Assembly (NCBI RefSeq): GCF_051062515.1
Contig: NZ_JAMXEK010000002.1
Reading direction: 5' to 3' (one strand)
From: Aliarcobacter sp017996075
Lineage (GTDB): Bacteria > Campylobacterota > Campylobacteria > Campylobacterales > Arcobacteraceae
Length of the DNA: 64,000 bases
The notes beneath the pieces were generated by a model. That model was not told the origin of the DNA, searched no databases, and saw only the letters and a list, made by a program, of their open reading frames with translations. This document shows positions 34,312-43,611 of this stretch, one piece after another (the first letter of the stretch is position 1; every line of letters begins with the position of its first letter). The position numbers were made by a program, and so were the translations under genes.

Positions 34312-34869
34312 ATGAATTTTTTATTCAATAAACATAGCCACTTCAATCTTGCAAATATTGTAACTTTTTTTAATATCTCTTGTGGAATTTTTGCAATATA
34401 TTTTTTAACTCATAATGAGTTTATGGGAGCTGCTCTTTTTGCTTGGTTAGCTGGTGCTTTTGATATTTTTGATGGTAAAATAGCAAGAAAATACAATCTT
34501 TCGACAGAGTTTGGAATTCAACTTGACTCTTATGCAGATTTTCTATCTTTTGTAATAGTTCCTGCTATGTTTATATATTTTGCTATTTTTGATGGCAAAG
34601 AGTCATTTTATAATATGGCTTTAATAGCATTTGTTTTTATTTACTATGTAATTTCTGGGCTTAGAAGACTTATTCAATTTAATATAAATGCAAATGAGGG
34701 TGAAGTTGAGAAATATTTTACTGGTATTCCAACACCTTTAGGTGCAATTCTTCTTTGGGTAGTATATTTAATATACTTAACAGGTTATGTAAATGAGTAT
34801 TTTGTATTAGGTTATATAATAATTATTGGATATTTATTAAATTCAAAAATAAAGATCAAGCATTTATGA
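34312..34869 (+). CDS. pssA: CDP-diacylglycerol-serine O-phosphatidyltransferase
   Basis: A 185-residue membrane protein with the CDP-alcohol phosphotransferase motif 'DGKIARKYNLSTEFGIQLDS' followed by YAD, and the PssA-type 'FTGIPTPLGA'. It makes phosphatidylserine, the precursor of phosphatidylethanolamine. It is shorter at the C-terminus than some homologues. The start has AGAGGGAAA upstream; the stop overlaps the next gene by 4 bases. Confidence 0.87.
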   Translation: MNFLFNKHSHFNLANIVTFFNISCGIFAIYFLTHNEFMGAALFAWLAGAFDIFDGKIARKYNLSTEFGIQLDSYADFLSFVIVPAMFIYFAIFDGKESFYNMALIAFVFIYYVISGLRRLIQFNINANEGEVEKYFTGIPTPLGAILLWVVYLIYLTGYVNEYFVLGYIIIIGYLLNSKIKIKHL

Positions 34870-35780
34870 AAAATGAAGTCATAACAATTGATTTAGGTTC
34901 AAACTCTTTTAGAGTGTTAAAATATGACTGTTTGAATTTTAAAATAATAGATGAATATCATCAAGTTGTTGGACTTGCTGATGGTTTAATAAATAGTGGA
35001 TTAATAAGTTTTGAAGCTTTAAATAGAGTAATAGATGCAATAAATATTGTAAAAAATAAGTTGAGTTTTAACCCTAAAGATGCAGTTTGTGTAACAACCG
35101 CTGCTATGAGAAAAGCAAAAAACTCACAAGAAGTATTAGATTTTATTGAAAAAAATAGTGGTGCGAAATTTGAAATAATAGATGCAAATGAGGAAGCAAG
35201 ACTTACTTTACTTGCTATTAAATATGCTCTAAAACGAGAGAAAATAGATACACAAAACTTTATATTACTTGATATTGGTGGTGGTTCAACAGAGCTTATA
35301 GTTAATTTTGAGAATAATTTTTATATAAAAAGTTTTGATTTTGGAATAGTTACAATGACACAAAAATCTTCAAAAGATGGAAAGTTATTTGAAGATTTAG
35401 AAAATCAAAAAATAGAAATAAAAAAGTTTTTATCTACGCTGAATTTTTCAATAAAAGATTTCCCATTTATTGCAACAGCTGGCACTCCAACAACTATTGC
35501 TTCAATAAAATTAGGATTTAGCTATTTTAATTATGATAAAAATATAGTAAATGGAACTATTTTGGATATAAAAGATTTAGAAGATAGTTTGAAACTTTTA
35601 AAACAAAAAACAATTGAAGAGTTAACTGAGATGGTAGGAAAAGGTAGAATTGAATATTTGGAAATTGGAACATATATTTATAGATTATTTTTTGATGCTT
35701 TAGGAAAAGATAACTCTATTGTATTTGATGATGGATTAAGAGAAGGTGTTGCTATAAATTATGCTTTAAGCAAAAAGTGA
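34866..35780 (+). CDS. ppx: Ppx/GppA-family phosphatase
   Basis: The 304 residues match the actin-like Ppx/GppA domain: 'TIDLGSNSFRVLKYD', 'FEIIDANEEARLT' and 'LLDIGGGSTELIV'. Members split polyphosphate or pppGpp; Campylobacterota often have short single-domain forms such as this. It lies in a unit with pssA (4-base overlap). Which substrate it uses cannot be told. Confidence 0.88.
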   Translation: MKNEVITIDLGSNSFRVLKYDCLNFKIIDEYHQVVGLADGLINSGLISFEALNRVIDAINIVKNKLSFNPKDAVCVTTAAMRKAKNSQEVLDFIEKNSGAKFEIIDANEEARLTLLAIKYALKREKIDTQNFILLDIGGGSTELIVNFENNFYIKSFDFGIVTMTQKSSKDGKLFEDLENQKIEIKKFLSTLNFSIKDFPFIATAGTPTTIASIKLGFSYFNYDKNIVNGTILDIKDLEDSLKLLKQKTIEELTEMVGKGRIEYLEIGTYIYRLFFDALGKDNSIVFDDGLREGVAINYALSKK

Positions 35781-35787
35781 AGCTCCG

Positions 35788-36579
35788 TTAAGAAAGGAGT
35801 CTTACACTTTGCTCTTGAATTACATTAGCTTGTGAAGCAGCTAAATATCCAGCATTTATATTTATATTTGCTTTTGAGAAGTTACTTGATTCTCTTCCAA
35901 AATCAATAGTTTGATTATAGTTTTGTTCTATAATCTTATTTTTTGCATCAGCTTGTAGTTGTTTTGAAAAATCTACAAATTGACCAGATAATTCTTGAAG
36001 TTGTTTTGAAGTATTTGTTACTTTATTTAAAGCATTTTCAACATTTTGTGGGTTATTTAAGTCGTTATTATTTACAACATCAAAAATATCATTTGTAAAA
36101 TTTGCAACATTTGGCTTATCAATTGAAAATAGATTATTGCTAGAGCTTATTTGTATACTCTCTTTTTCGTCATTATATCTACTTGCAATAAGATTTTCTT
36201 CTTTATATTTTGTATCAAAAGCTTGTTGGTTGAAGTTTCTTAACTCTTGATTTATCTCTTGCTTTAAATCATTTTTATTTTCATAATTTTGACTATTTTC
36301 GAGTTTATTTTGAATATTTTTCATAAAATCTTGAAGCTTATCCATTGAAGCTTGTGAGATTTGAGATTTTGCAATACCATCATTTATTGATTGAATATCT
36401 TGAGAGAATTCACTTTTTAAAATAGAACTTCTACTTACAGCTAAAGCTTCAGATGAATTACTTTTGAAATCATCAATACTATATTTTAGTTGTGCTTTAT
36501 TTAAAGCAATATTGGAATTATTGTTTAAATTATTTAAATTCTGAATACTGTTTGTGCTATTTATTGAACCTATTTCCAT
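35788..36579 (-). CDS. flagellin-like or secreted helical protein, unknown function
   Basis: This 263-residue protein is helical, rich in asparagine, glutamine and serine, and has no cysteine. Its end, 'GYLAASQANVIQEQSVRLLS', resembles the C-terminal D0 helix of flagellins, and its N-terminus has Asn/Ser/Leu repeats. It lacks a signal peptide. It could be a flagellin-related protein or a substrate of the flagellar export system; this is inference. AAGGAGATT lies upstream of the ATG. Confidence 0.55.
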   Translation of the reverse strand: MEIGSINSTNSIQNLNNLNNNSNIALNKAQLKYSIDDFKSNSSEALAVSRSSILKSEFSQDIQSINDGIAKSQISQASMDKLQDFMKNIQNKLENSQNYENKNDLKQEINQELRNFNQQAFDTKYKEENLIASRYNDEKESIQISSSNNLFSIDKPNVANFTNDIFDVVNNNDLNNPQNVENALNKVTNTSKQLQELSGQFVDFSKQLQADAKNKIIEQNYNQTIDFGRESSNFSKANININAGYLAASQANVIQEQSVRLLS

Positions 36580-36714
36580 GTTTAATCTCCTTAAAAAAGA
36601 TTTTGTAGATTATTATATCAGAAAAATAATAAAATATTTTAGAATCAATTATAAAATATAGATAAATTAACTATTTCATAGCTTTTAAAAACGATAATTT
36701 AATCAAAAATTGAG

Positions 36715-36720
36715 TAAAAT
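36715..36720 (+). promoter_or_regulatory. -10 element for ilvB
   Basis: TAAAAT preceded by TTGAG lies about 32 bases before the ilvB ATG. No clear -35. A leader peptide or attenuator is not seen in the short leader. Confidence 0.35.
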
Positions 36721-36751
36721 CTAAACTTATTTTTAAATATTGGAGAATCGC

Positions 36752-38449
36752 ATGAAAATGAGTGGCGCAAAAATGGTAATTGAATCATTACATCAAGAAG
36801 GGGTAGAAGTTGTTTTTGGATACCCAGGTGGTGCCATTATGAACGTCTACGATGAAATTTATAAACAAAATTATTTTGAACATATTTTAAATAGACATGA
36901 ACAAGCTTGTGTTATTGCTGCTGAGGGTTATGCTAGAAGTACTGGAAAAACTGGAGTTGCAATAGTTACTTCAGGACCTGGATTTACAAATGCAATAACT
37001 GGTATCGCAGATGCTTATATGGATTCAATTCCTATAGTAATAATTTCAGGACAAGTTCCAACAACAATTATTGGAACAGATGGTTTCCAAGAAATAGATG
37101 CTGTTGGAATTTCAAGACCATGTACAAAACATAACTATTTGGTAAATAAAATAGAAGATTTACCAAGAATAATAAAAGAGGCATTTCATCTAGCAAGTAC
37201 TGGAAGACCAGGACCTGTTCATGTTGATATTCCAAAAGATATAACAGCACAAATTGGAGAATTTATCTATCCTAGTGAAGTAAGTATGCCAACATATAAA
37301 CCTACATTAAACTACAATAAAAAGCAGTTAAAAAGGGCTATGGAAGCTATTTCAAATGCTAAAAAACCTCTTTTATATATTGGTGGAGGAGCTATTTTGT
37401 CAAATTGTGGATATGAAATTAGAGATTTAGCAAAAAAACTAAATATTCCAGCTGTTGAAACTTTAATGGCAAGAGGAGTTATGGGAGATGAAAATCCACT
37501 TTTCTTTGGAATGCTAGGAATGCATGGAGAGTATGCTGCAAATATGGCAGCTCATGAGACTGATTTGCTTATCTCTTTGGGTGCTAGATTTGATGATAGA
37601 GTTACAGGAAGGCTTGATGAATTTGCATCTAAAGCAAAGGTTATTCATATAGATATTGACCCAACAAGTATTGCAAAGCTTGTGGTTGCTGATTATCCAA
37701 TTGTTGGTGATTTAAAACTTACAGTTGAAGCTATGATTGAAGACTCTGAGAATTATGAGATAAATGATTTTTCAAATTGGGTTGAATTACTTAAGGATTA
37801 TAGAGAAAAAGAGCCTTTAAGATATATTGATACAGATGATTTGATAAAACCTCAATGGCCAATTCAAAGAGTTGGAAAAATATTAGGAGATAATGCAATT
37901 ATTTCAACAGATGTTGGTCAACATCAAATGTGGACTGCTCAATTTTTTCCATTTTCACACCCTAGACAATGGATAACTAGTGGTGGATTAGGAACTATGG
38001 GATTTGGATTACCAGCAGCACTTGGAGCTGCTAGAGCATTCAAAGGTACAAATAGAGTAGTTGTTAACTTTACAGGAGATGGATCAATTTTAATGAATAT
38101 TCAAGAACTTATGACTTGTAGTGAGTATGAGTTACCTGTAATAAATATTGTTTTAAATAACAACTATTTGGGAATGGTTAGACAATGGCAAACAATGTTT
38201 TATGAAAATAGATTAGCCGAAACTGATTTATCTGCTCAACCAAAATTTAAGATGTTAGCAGAAGCTTTTAACTGCTTAGGTTATACGGTTTCAACAAAAG
38301 CTGAGTTTGATGAAGCTTTCAAAGATGCAGTTGAAAAAAGAAAACCAGCAATGATAGAGGTAATTGTTGCAAGAAATGAAGAGGTATTACCAATGGTTCC
38401 AAACGGACATTCCCTAAATGAGATGACTTTATTAAAAGGAGATAGATAA
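36752..38449 (+). CDS. ilvB: acetolactate synthase large subunit
   Basis: The ThDP enzyme makes acetolactate or acetohydroxybutyrate for valine, leucine and isoleucine. The 565 residues have 'GYPGGAIMNVYDE', the catalytic-glutamate region 'RHEQACVIAAEGYAR', and the ThDP motif 'GDGSILMNIQELMT'. I choose ATG 36752 because TGGAG sits 6-7 bases upstream; a TTG at 36740 would include that site in the coding region. Its stop overlaps the ilvN start by one base. Confidence 0.95.
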   Translation: MKMSGAKMVIESLHQEGVEVVFGYPGGAIMNVYDEIYKQNYFEHILNRHEQACVIAAEGYARSTGKTGVAIVTSGPGFTNAITGIADAYMDSIPIVIISGQVPTTIIGTDGFQEIDAVGISRPCTKHNYLVNKIEDLPRIIKEAFHLASTGRPGPVHVDIPKDITAQIGEFIYPSEVSMPTYKPTLNYNKKQLKRAMEAISNAKKPLLYIGGGAILSNCGYEIRDLAKKLNIPAVETLMARGVMGDENPLFFGMLGMHGEYAANMAAHETDLLISLGARFDDRVTGRLDEFASKAKVIHIDIDPTSIAKLVVADYPIVGDLKLTVEAMIEDSENYEINDFSNWVELLKDYREKEPLRYIDTDDLIKPQWPIQRVGKILGDNAIISTDVGQHQMWTAQFFPFSHPRQWITSGGLGTMGFGLPAALGAARAFKGTNRVVVNFTGDGSILMNIQELMTCSEYELPVINIVLNNNYLGMVRQWQTMFYENRLAETDLSAQPKFKMLAEAFNCLGYTVSTKAEFDEAFKDAVEKRKPAMIEVIVARNEEVLPMVPNGHSLNEMTLLKGDR

Positions 38450-38946
38450 TGAGTAATTTTAATAACTATTATAATAGTGAAACAATAAGACAAGTTATCT
38501 CTGTAGTTGTTTTAAATGAACATAATGTTTTATCAAGAATTGTTGGGCTTTTTTCAGCTCGTGGTTACAATATAGACTCTTTAACAGTAGCACCAATGGA
38601 AGATAGCCCATACTCAAGAATGACAATAGTAACAACTGGTGATAAAAGAGTGATTGATCAAATTGTAAAGCAGTTAAATAAATTAATTCCTGTTTTAAAA
38701 GTAAATGAACACAAAAATGTTATAGAAAAAGATACTGTTTTAATGAAGTTCTCAATTGATAATAACCTTGCCGATATAGATGTTATAGCAAGAGCATACC
38801 ATGGAAGTATTCAGAATGTAACTCATGATTCAATCATAGTATCTGCAACAGATTCAAGTGATAGAATTATAAATTTTATAAAAGTTATGGAAAAATTTAA
38901 TCCACTTGAAGTTGTAAGAAGTGGAATAGTTGCTATGGAGAGATAA
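38449..38946 (+). CDS. ilvN: acetolactate synthase regulatory (small) subunit
   Basis: A 165-residue ACT-domain subunit ('SVVVLNEHNVLSRIVGLFSA', 'GYNIDSLTVAPME') that gives valine feedback and stabilises the large subunit. It starts within the ilvB stop codon (TAATG), so it is translationally coupled. Confidence 0.95.
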   Translation: MSNFNNYYNSETIRQVISVVVLNEHNVLSRIVGLFSARGYNIDSLTVAPMEDSPYSRMTIVTTGDKRVIDQIVKQLNKLIPVLKVNEHKNVIEKDTVLMKFSIDNNLADIDVIARAYHGSIQNVTHDSIIVSATDSSDRIINFIKVMEKFNPLEVVRSGIVAMER

Positions 38947-38949
38947 CTT

Positions 38950-39897
38950 ATGAAATTACAAGAGATATTAGATTATTTAAATATTTCTCAAAATTGTGAT
39001 ATTGAGATTAGTGGTTTAAATGGTCTAAAAGATGCAACAAGTAGCCAGCTTAGTTTTTTAGAGAGTTCAAAATATATAAGTAGTCTAAAAGATACAAAAG
39101 CAGCAGCTGTTTTTGTAAACAAAGAGTTTGAACAAGAAGTTCCATCTGGAACTATTGCGATAGTTTGTGATGAACCCTATATAAATCTAGCAAAAGCTAG
39201 TAAACTTTTTGCACCAAAACTTATTGAAAATGATGGGAATGAGCCAATAATTGGAGAAAATACAACAATTATGCCAAATGTACATTTGGGGAAAAATGTA
39301 GTTATTGGTAAAAATTGTACTATCATGTCTGGAAGTTTTATAGCAGATTGTGTAACTATCGGAAATAACACAATAATTTATCCAAATATTACAATTTATA
39401 GAGATTGCAAAATTGGAGATGATTGCATTATTCACTCTGGAACTGTTATTGGAAGCGATGGTTTTGGTTTTGCTCACACAAAAGATGGAAAATATATCAA
39501 AATATATCAAAATGGAAATGTAATAATAGGAAATGATGTAGAAATTGGTGCAAATTGTACAATAGATAGAGCTGTTTTCTCATCTACTATTATTGAAGAT
39601 GGTGTAAGAATTGATAATCTAGTTCACATAGCACATAACTGTAAAATTGGTAGAGGTTCTATTTTAGTTACTCAAGTTGGGCTATCAGGTTCTACAACTT
39701 TACAGCCTTATGTTATTATGGGTGGACAAAGTGCTACTTCTGGGCATCTAGAAATTGCTGCATTTTCAACTATTGCAGCTCGAGGTGGAGTTACAAAATC
39801 TATAAAAGAGCCTAAAAAAACTTGGGCTGGTTTTCCTTTAATTGAGCATAGAGATTGGCTCAAGCTTCAGGGAAGAATATCAAAATTACTAAAATAA
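38950..39897 (+). CDS. lpxD: UDP-3-O-acylglucosamine N-acyltransferase
   Basis: LpxD adds the second acyl chain in lipid A synthesis. The 315 residues show an N-terminal uridine-binding domain, then left-handed beta-helix hexapeptides ('IGENTTIMPNVHLGKNVVIG'), and the active-site region 'NLVHIAHNCKIGRG'. It starts 3 bases after ilvN. It overlaps or directly precedes ftsK, depending on the ftsK start. Confidence 0.94.
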   Translation: MKLQEILDYLNISQNCDIEISGLNGLKDATSSQLSFLESSKYISSLKDTKAAAVFVNKEFEQEVPSGTIAIVCDEPYINLAKASKLFAPKLIENDGNEPIIGENTTIMPNVHLGKNVVIGKNCTIMSGSFIADCVTIGNNTIIYPNITIYRDCKIGDDCIIHSGTVIGSDGFGFAHTKDGKYIKIYQNGNVIIGNDVEIGANCTIDRAVFSSTIIEDGVRIDNLVHIAHNCKIGRGSILVTQVGLSGSTTLQPYVIMGGQSATSGHLEIAAFSTIAARGGVTKSIKEPKKTWAGFPLIEHRDWLKLQGRISKLLK

Positions 39898-42104
39898 AAG
39901 GATTTATTATCGCTAAGAAAGTCGTTTCATTAATTATTTTATTTATTATTTTATATTTTCAATTTACAACTTTAATTAGTACAAAAGATGTTGTGGGAAA
40001 TGTTGGAGCTAGTTTTGCTAATTTCTCATTTAAATATTTTTCATATTTATCTTATATATATTTACTCTTTCTAATTTATCCTTTGTATCTTATAAATTTT
40101 AAAAAAGGACTTGATTATAGAGATTTAATCCTAAATATATCGGTAGTATTTCTATTTTTATTCATATCTTTGATTTTTCAAACTCTTTTGATTGAAAATC
40201 CTTATGAAAGAGGAGAAATAGGTAATATTTTAGTAGATGCCTTTACACCTTTTATTGGGCAAGCAGGATTATATATTTTTGTTTTAATTGGTTTTAGTAT
40301 TTGTCTTTTAATTCTTTTTGAAACTTTAAATATAACAATTGAGGATTTAAAAAAGCTAAAAGGTAGAATAAAACTAAAACCAAATAGCTTAAAAAAGGTA
40401 AATGAGCAAAAAGTAAATAATTACAAAATTGAACAAAGAGTTGAACAAAAAATATATCAAGAAAAACCAAAAGCTATTCCAAAGCTAAAAGAAGAAAAAG
40501 TAATTTTTGAAAATCAAAAAATTTCAGAAGAAGAACTAATCTACAACGAAGAAGAGGAAGATATTTTTAGTGAACTTACAAATAACAGTCAAAGCAATAA
40601 TAATTTAATTGTTGATGAACTTGAAGAGAATGCAAAACTTCTTTCAGAACTTGAGTTTGGAAAGACTGAAAAACCAAAAGATTTTTTACTTCCTCCTACA
40701 AACTTTTTTCAAGAAGCACCGAAAGAGAATAAAACAAAAGTAAATGAGGCATTTATAGATAAAAAAATTGCTGATTTACTCGATAAACTTGCTATGTTTA
40801 AAATTGATGGAGATGTTGTAAGAACTTACACAGGACCTGTTGTTACAACTTTTGAATTTAAACCAGCTCCAAATGTAAAAGTTTCAAAAATACTAAGCCT
40901 TCAAGATGATTTAGCAATGGCTTTAAAAGCCCAAACAATAAGAATTCAAGCTCCAATTCCAGGGAAAGATGTTGTTGGAATTGAAGTTCCAAATGAAGAT
41001 ACACAAACAATTTATCTAAAAGAGATGCTAGATAGTGAGATTTTTCAAAATTCAAAGTCTCCATTAACTATGATTTTAGGAAAAGATATTGTTGGAAAAC
41101 CTTTTGTAACAGATCTTAAAAAACTTCCTCACTTGCTAATTGCAGGTACTACTGGAAGTGGAAAATCTGTTGGAATAAACTCTATGATATTATCGCTGCT
41201 TTATAAAAACTCACCAGATAATCTAAGACTTGTTATGATTGATCCAAAAATGCTTGAGTTTTCTATGTACAATGATATTCCACATCTCTTAACTCCTGTT
41301 ATTACGAAAGCTGTTGATGCAATTAATGCACTAGCAAATATGGTTGGTGAGATGGAAAGACGTTATACATTAATGGCAAAAACAAAAACAAAAAATATTG
41401 AAAATTTCAATGAAAAAGCACAAAAAGAAGGGCTTCCTACTATGCCTTATATTGTAGTTGTAATTGATGAGTTAGCCGATTTAATGATGACAAGCGGAAA
41501 AGATGTTGAATACTCTATTGCAAGACTTGCTCAAATGGCAAGAGCTAGTGGAATTCACTTAATAGTAGCAACTCAAAGACCATCAGTTGATGTTGTAACT
41601 GGACTTATAAAAGCAAATTTGCCAAGCAGATTATCTTATAAAGTAGGGCAAAAAATAGATTCTAAAATTATACTTGATTCTATGGGTGCTGAATCTTTAC
41701 TTGGACGTGGAGATATGTTGTTTACACCTCCTGGAATGCCTGGGCTTGTTCGAATTCATGCTCCTTGGAGTACTGAAACTGAAATCGAAAAAGTTGTAGA
41801 GTTTTTAAAAGATCAAAGAGAAGTTGAATATGATATGAATTTTATTAAAGATAAGAATCTAGGTTCAAGTTCTAGTGGTTCAAAAGGTGCTAGAAATATT
41901 AGTGATGAAGATATAGTTTTGGATGATTTGTATGAAGATGCAAAAGATGTGATAATAACAGATAAAAAAACATCTATATCATATCTTCAAAGAAGATTAA
42001 AAATAGGGTATAACAGAGCTGCAACGATTATAGAACAACTTGAGAAAACAGGTGTTCTAAGTGAAGTTGATGCAAGAGGAAATAGAGAGATTTTAGTTCA
42101 ATAA
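39855..42104 (+). CDS. ftsK: DNA translocase FtsK
   Basis: The protein (about 735-749 residues) has N-terminal membrane helices, a charged linker, an FtsK alpha/beta motor with 'AGTTGSGKSVGINS' (Walker A) and 'VVVIDELADLMM' (Walker B), and a C-terminal gamma winged helix ('SISYLQRRLKIGYNRAAT'). It pumps DNA to dif at division, with XerH. The start is unclear: TTG 39855 lies in lpxD without a good ribosome site. AAAAGGA (39896-39902) points instead to an ATT or ATC codon at 39906 or 39909. The overlap region reads like frame-shifted lpxD. Confidence 0.92.
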   Translation: MAQASGKNIKITKIKGFIIAKKVVSLIILFIILYFQFTTLISTKDVVGNVGASFANFSFKYFSYLSYIYLLFLIYPLYLINFKKGLDYRDLILNISVVFLFLFISLIFQTLLIENPYERGEIGNILVDAFTPFIGQAGLYIFVLIGFSICLLILFETLNITIEDLKKLKGRIKLKPNSLKKVNEQKVNNYKIEQRVEQKIYQEKPKAIPKLKEEKVIFENQKISEEELIYNEEEEDIFSELTNNSQSNNNLIVDELEENAKLLSELEFGKTEKPKDFLLPPTNFFQEAPKENKTKVNEAFIDKKIADLLDKLAMFKIDGDVVRTYTGPVVTTFEFKPAPNVKVSKILSLQDDLAMALKAQTIRIQAPIPGKDVVGIEVPNEDTQTIYLKEMLDSEIFQNSKSPLTMILGKDIVGKPFVTDLKKLPHLLIAGTTGSGKSVGINSMILSLLYKNSPDNLRLVMIDPKMLEFSMYNDIPHLLTPVITKAVDAINALANMVGEMERRYTLMAKTKTKNIENFNEKAQKEGLPTMPYIVVVIDELADLMMTSGKDVEYSIARLAQMARASGIHLIVATQRPSVDVVTGLIKANLPSRLSYKVGQKIDSKIILDSMGAESLLGRGDMLFTPPGMPGLVRIHAPWSTETEIEKVVEFLKDQREVEYDMNFIKDKNLGSSSSGSKGARNISDEDIVLDDLYEDAKDVIITDKKTSISYLQRRLKIGYNRAATIIEQLEKTGVLSEVDARGNREILVQ

Positions 42105-42122
42105 TTAAATAAAGGAGTTGAT

Positions 42123-42830
42123 ATGAGTTTTGAAAATAAAGTAGTATTTATTACAGGTTCAAATGGTGGTTTAGCTAAATCTTTTATTGAAGCTTTATTA
42201 AAAGAGAATGTAAAAAAAATATATTGTACAGCAAGAGATTTAAAAAAATTAGAAGAATTAAAAAAATTATCATCAAAAATAGAGATTTTTTCTTTAGATA
42301 TTACAAAAAAAGATGACTTAGAAGAGATAGCTTCCAAAATAGAGAATATTGATTATTTAATAAATAATGCAGGTGTAAATAGCTTAAAAAGAGTTTTTGA
42401 TGATAGTAAAATTGATTTTGAAGTAAATCTGTTTGGAACGCTAAATAGTTGTCAAATATTATCAAAAAAGTTAAATAAAAATGGCTCTATTGTGAATATT
42501 ACTTCAATTTTAGGTTTAATAAATCTTCCTATAATGGGACTTTATTGTGCTTCAAAAAGTGCTTTACACTCTTTAACTCAAGCTTTTAGAGCAGAGTTAC
42601 AAAAAGAAAATATAAAAGTTTTTGAAGTTTTACCAGGACCAATTGATACAAATATGACAAAAGGGCAAGATATGCCAAAAAGTTCAACTTCTTATATAGT
42701 TTCAAATATTATAAATGGAATAAAAAATGAAGAATTTGAAATCTATCCTGATGATTTTTCTAAAATGATAAAAAGAAGGTTACAAGAGGATAGAGACAAT
42801 TTGGAAAAAGAGTTTTTAAGCTCTATATAA
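42123..42830 (+). CDS. short-chain dehydrogenase/reductase (SDR)
   Basis: A 235-residue Rossmann enzyme with 'FITGSNGGLAKSF' (NAD(P) site), 'NNAG' and the catalytic 'YCASKSALHSL' (YxxxK). The substrate cannot be inferred. AAAGGAG precedes the ATG. It lies 18 bases after ftsK and is closed by a good terminator. Confidence 0.9.
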   Translation: MSFENKVVFITGSNGGLAKSFIEALLKENVKKIYCTARDLKKLEELKKLSSKIEIFSLDITKKDDLEEIASKIENIDYLINNAGVNSLKRVFDDSKIDFEVNLFGTLNSCQILSKKLNKNGSIVNITSILGLINLPIMGLYCASKSALHSLTQAFRAELQKENIKVFEVLPGPIDTNMTKGQDMPKSSTSYIVSNIINGIKNEEFEIYPDDFSKMIKRRLQEDRDNLEKEFLSSI

Positions 42831-42835
42831 TTTAA

Positions 42836-42863
42836 AAAAGATTAGTAGAAGCTAATCTTTTTT
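42836..42863 (+). terminator. terminator after the SDR gene
   Basis: AAAAGATTAG (42836-42845) pairs with CTAATCTTTT (42852-42861), loop TAGAAG, followed by TTTAAT. Six bases after the SDR stop. Confidence 0.82.
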
Positions 42864-42963
42864 AATCAAATCTTTTAAAATTATAATCTTCACTTCAATA
42901 AATATACCTTTTCTTGGTTTTAATTAAAATTTATAAGAAATTCTCACAGAATAAAAGGAAATT

Positions 42964-42972
42964 ATGCTAGAA
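42964..42972 (+). promoter_or_regulatory. extended -10 promoter of hpf
   Basis: TGCTAGAAT is an extended -10 (TGnTAnAAT) about 29 bases before the hpf ATG. AAGGAG lies just upstream of that start. The gene is isolated between two terminators, so it has its own promoter. Confidence 0.5.
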
Positions 42973-43000
42973 TAAAAATATTTTATTTTAAGGAGTAATT

Positions 43001-43531
43001 ATGAATACAAGTATAGTAGGAAGACATATAAAACTTACGGATGCAATAAAAGATTATATAAATAGCTCAATAGATACATTTAAAAAATATAACTTGGATA
43101 TTATTTCGGTTACTTCTACGATTGTTGGAGATGAAAAAGCAAAAGGTTTTACTTTTGAATTCTCTTTAAATATTGCAAATATAGATACAGTTGTTATTAA
43201 ACAAAAAGATAAAGATTTATATACTGCAATTGATATAGCAACAGATAGAGTATCAAAAGTTTTAAGAAGACATAATGACAAAATAACTGCTCACAAAGCT
43301 ACAAAATTTAGTGAAGCTGTTGAAGTAGAAGATGGTATAGCAAAAGAGCTTGAAAAATTTGAAGATGAAATTATTCCTCAAAGATTAACTTCTTATAAAC
43401 CAATAGATATTGAAGAGGCTTTAGAGGAGTTGAAAAATTCAACTGCTTTATTTAAAGTTTTCTATGACAAAGATGACAATATGAGAGTTCTTTACAAAGC
43501 AAATGCTGCTGGAAAATTTGGACTTTATTAA
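43001..43531 (+). CDS. hpf: ribosome hibernation promoting factor, long form
   Basis: The 176 residues consist of the N-terminal RaiA/HPF domain ('IVGRHIKLTDAIKDYINSSI') and the C-terminal dimerisation tail ('IEEALEELKNSTALFKVFYD'). Long HPF dimerises ribosomes into 100S particles in stationary phase. The gene stands alone between terminators at 42836 and 43549. Confidence 0.93.
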   Translation: MNTSIVGRHIKLTDAIKDYINSSIDTFKKYNLDIISVTSTIVGDEKAKGFTFEFSLNIANIDTVVIKQKDKDLYTAIDIATDRVSKVLRRHNDKITAHKATKFSEAVEVEDGIAKELEKFEDEIIPQRLTSYKPIDIEEALEELKNSTALFKVFYDKDDNMRVLYKANAAGKFGLY

Positions 43532-43548
43532 AATAGAGAAAAGTATGC

Positions 43549-43583
43549 AAAAAGGTATTAGCTTTTGCTAGTACCTTTTTTAA
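43549..43583 (+). terminator. terminator after hpf
   Basis: A 14-bp stem with one G-U-type mismatch (43549-43562 with 43567-43580), loop TTTT, ending in a T run. Strong rho-independent form. Confidence 0.82.
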
Positions 43584-43611
43584 TTTATAAAAATAGGATT
43601 AGATAAAATTT

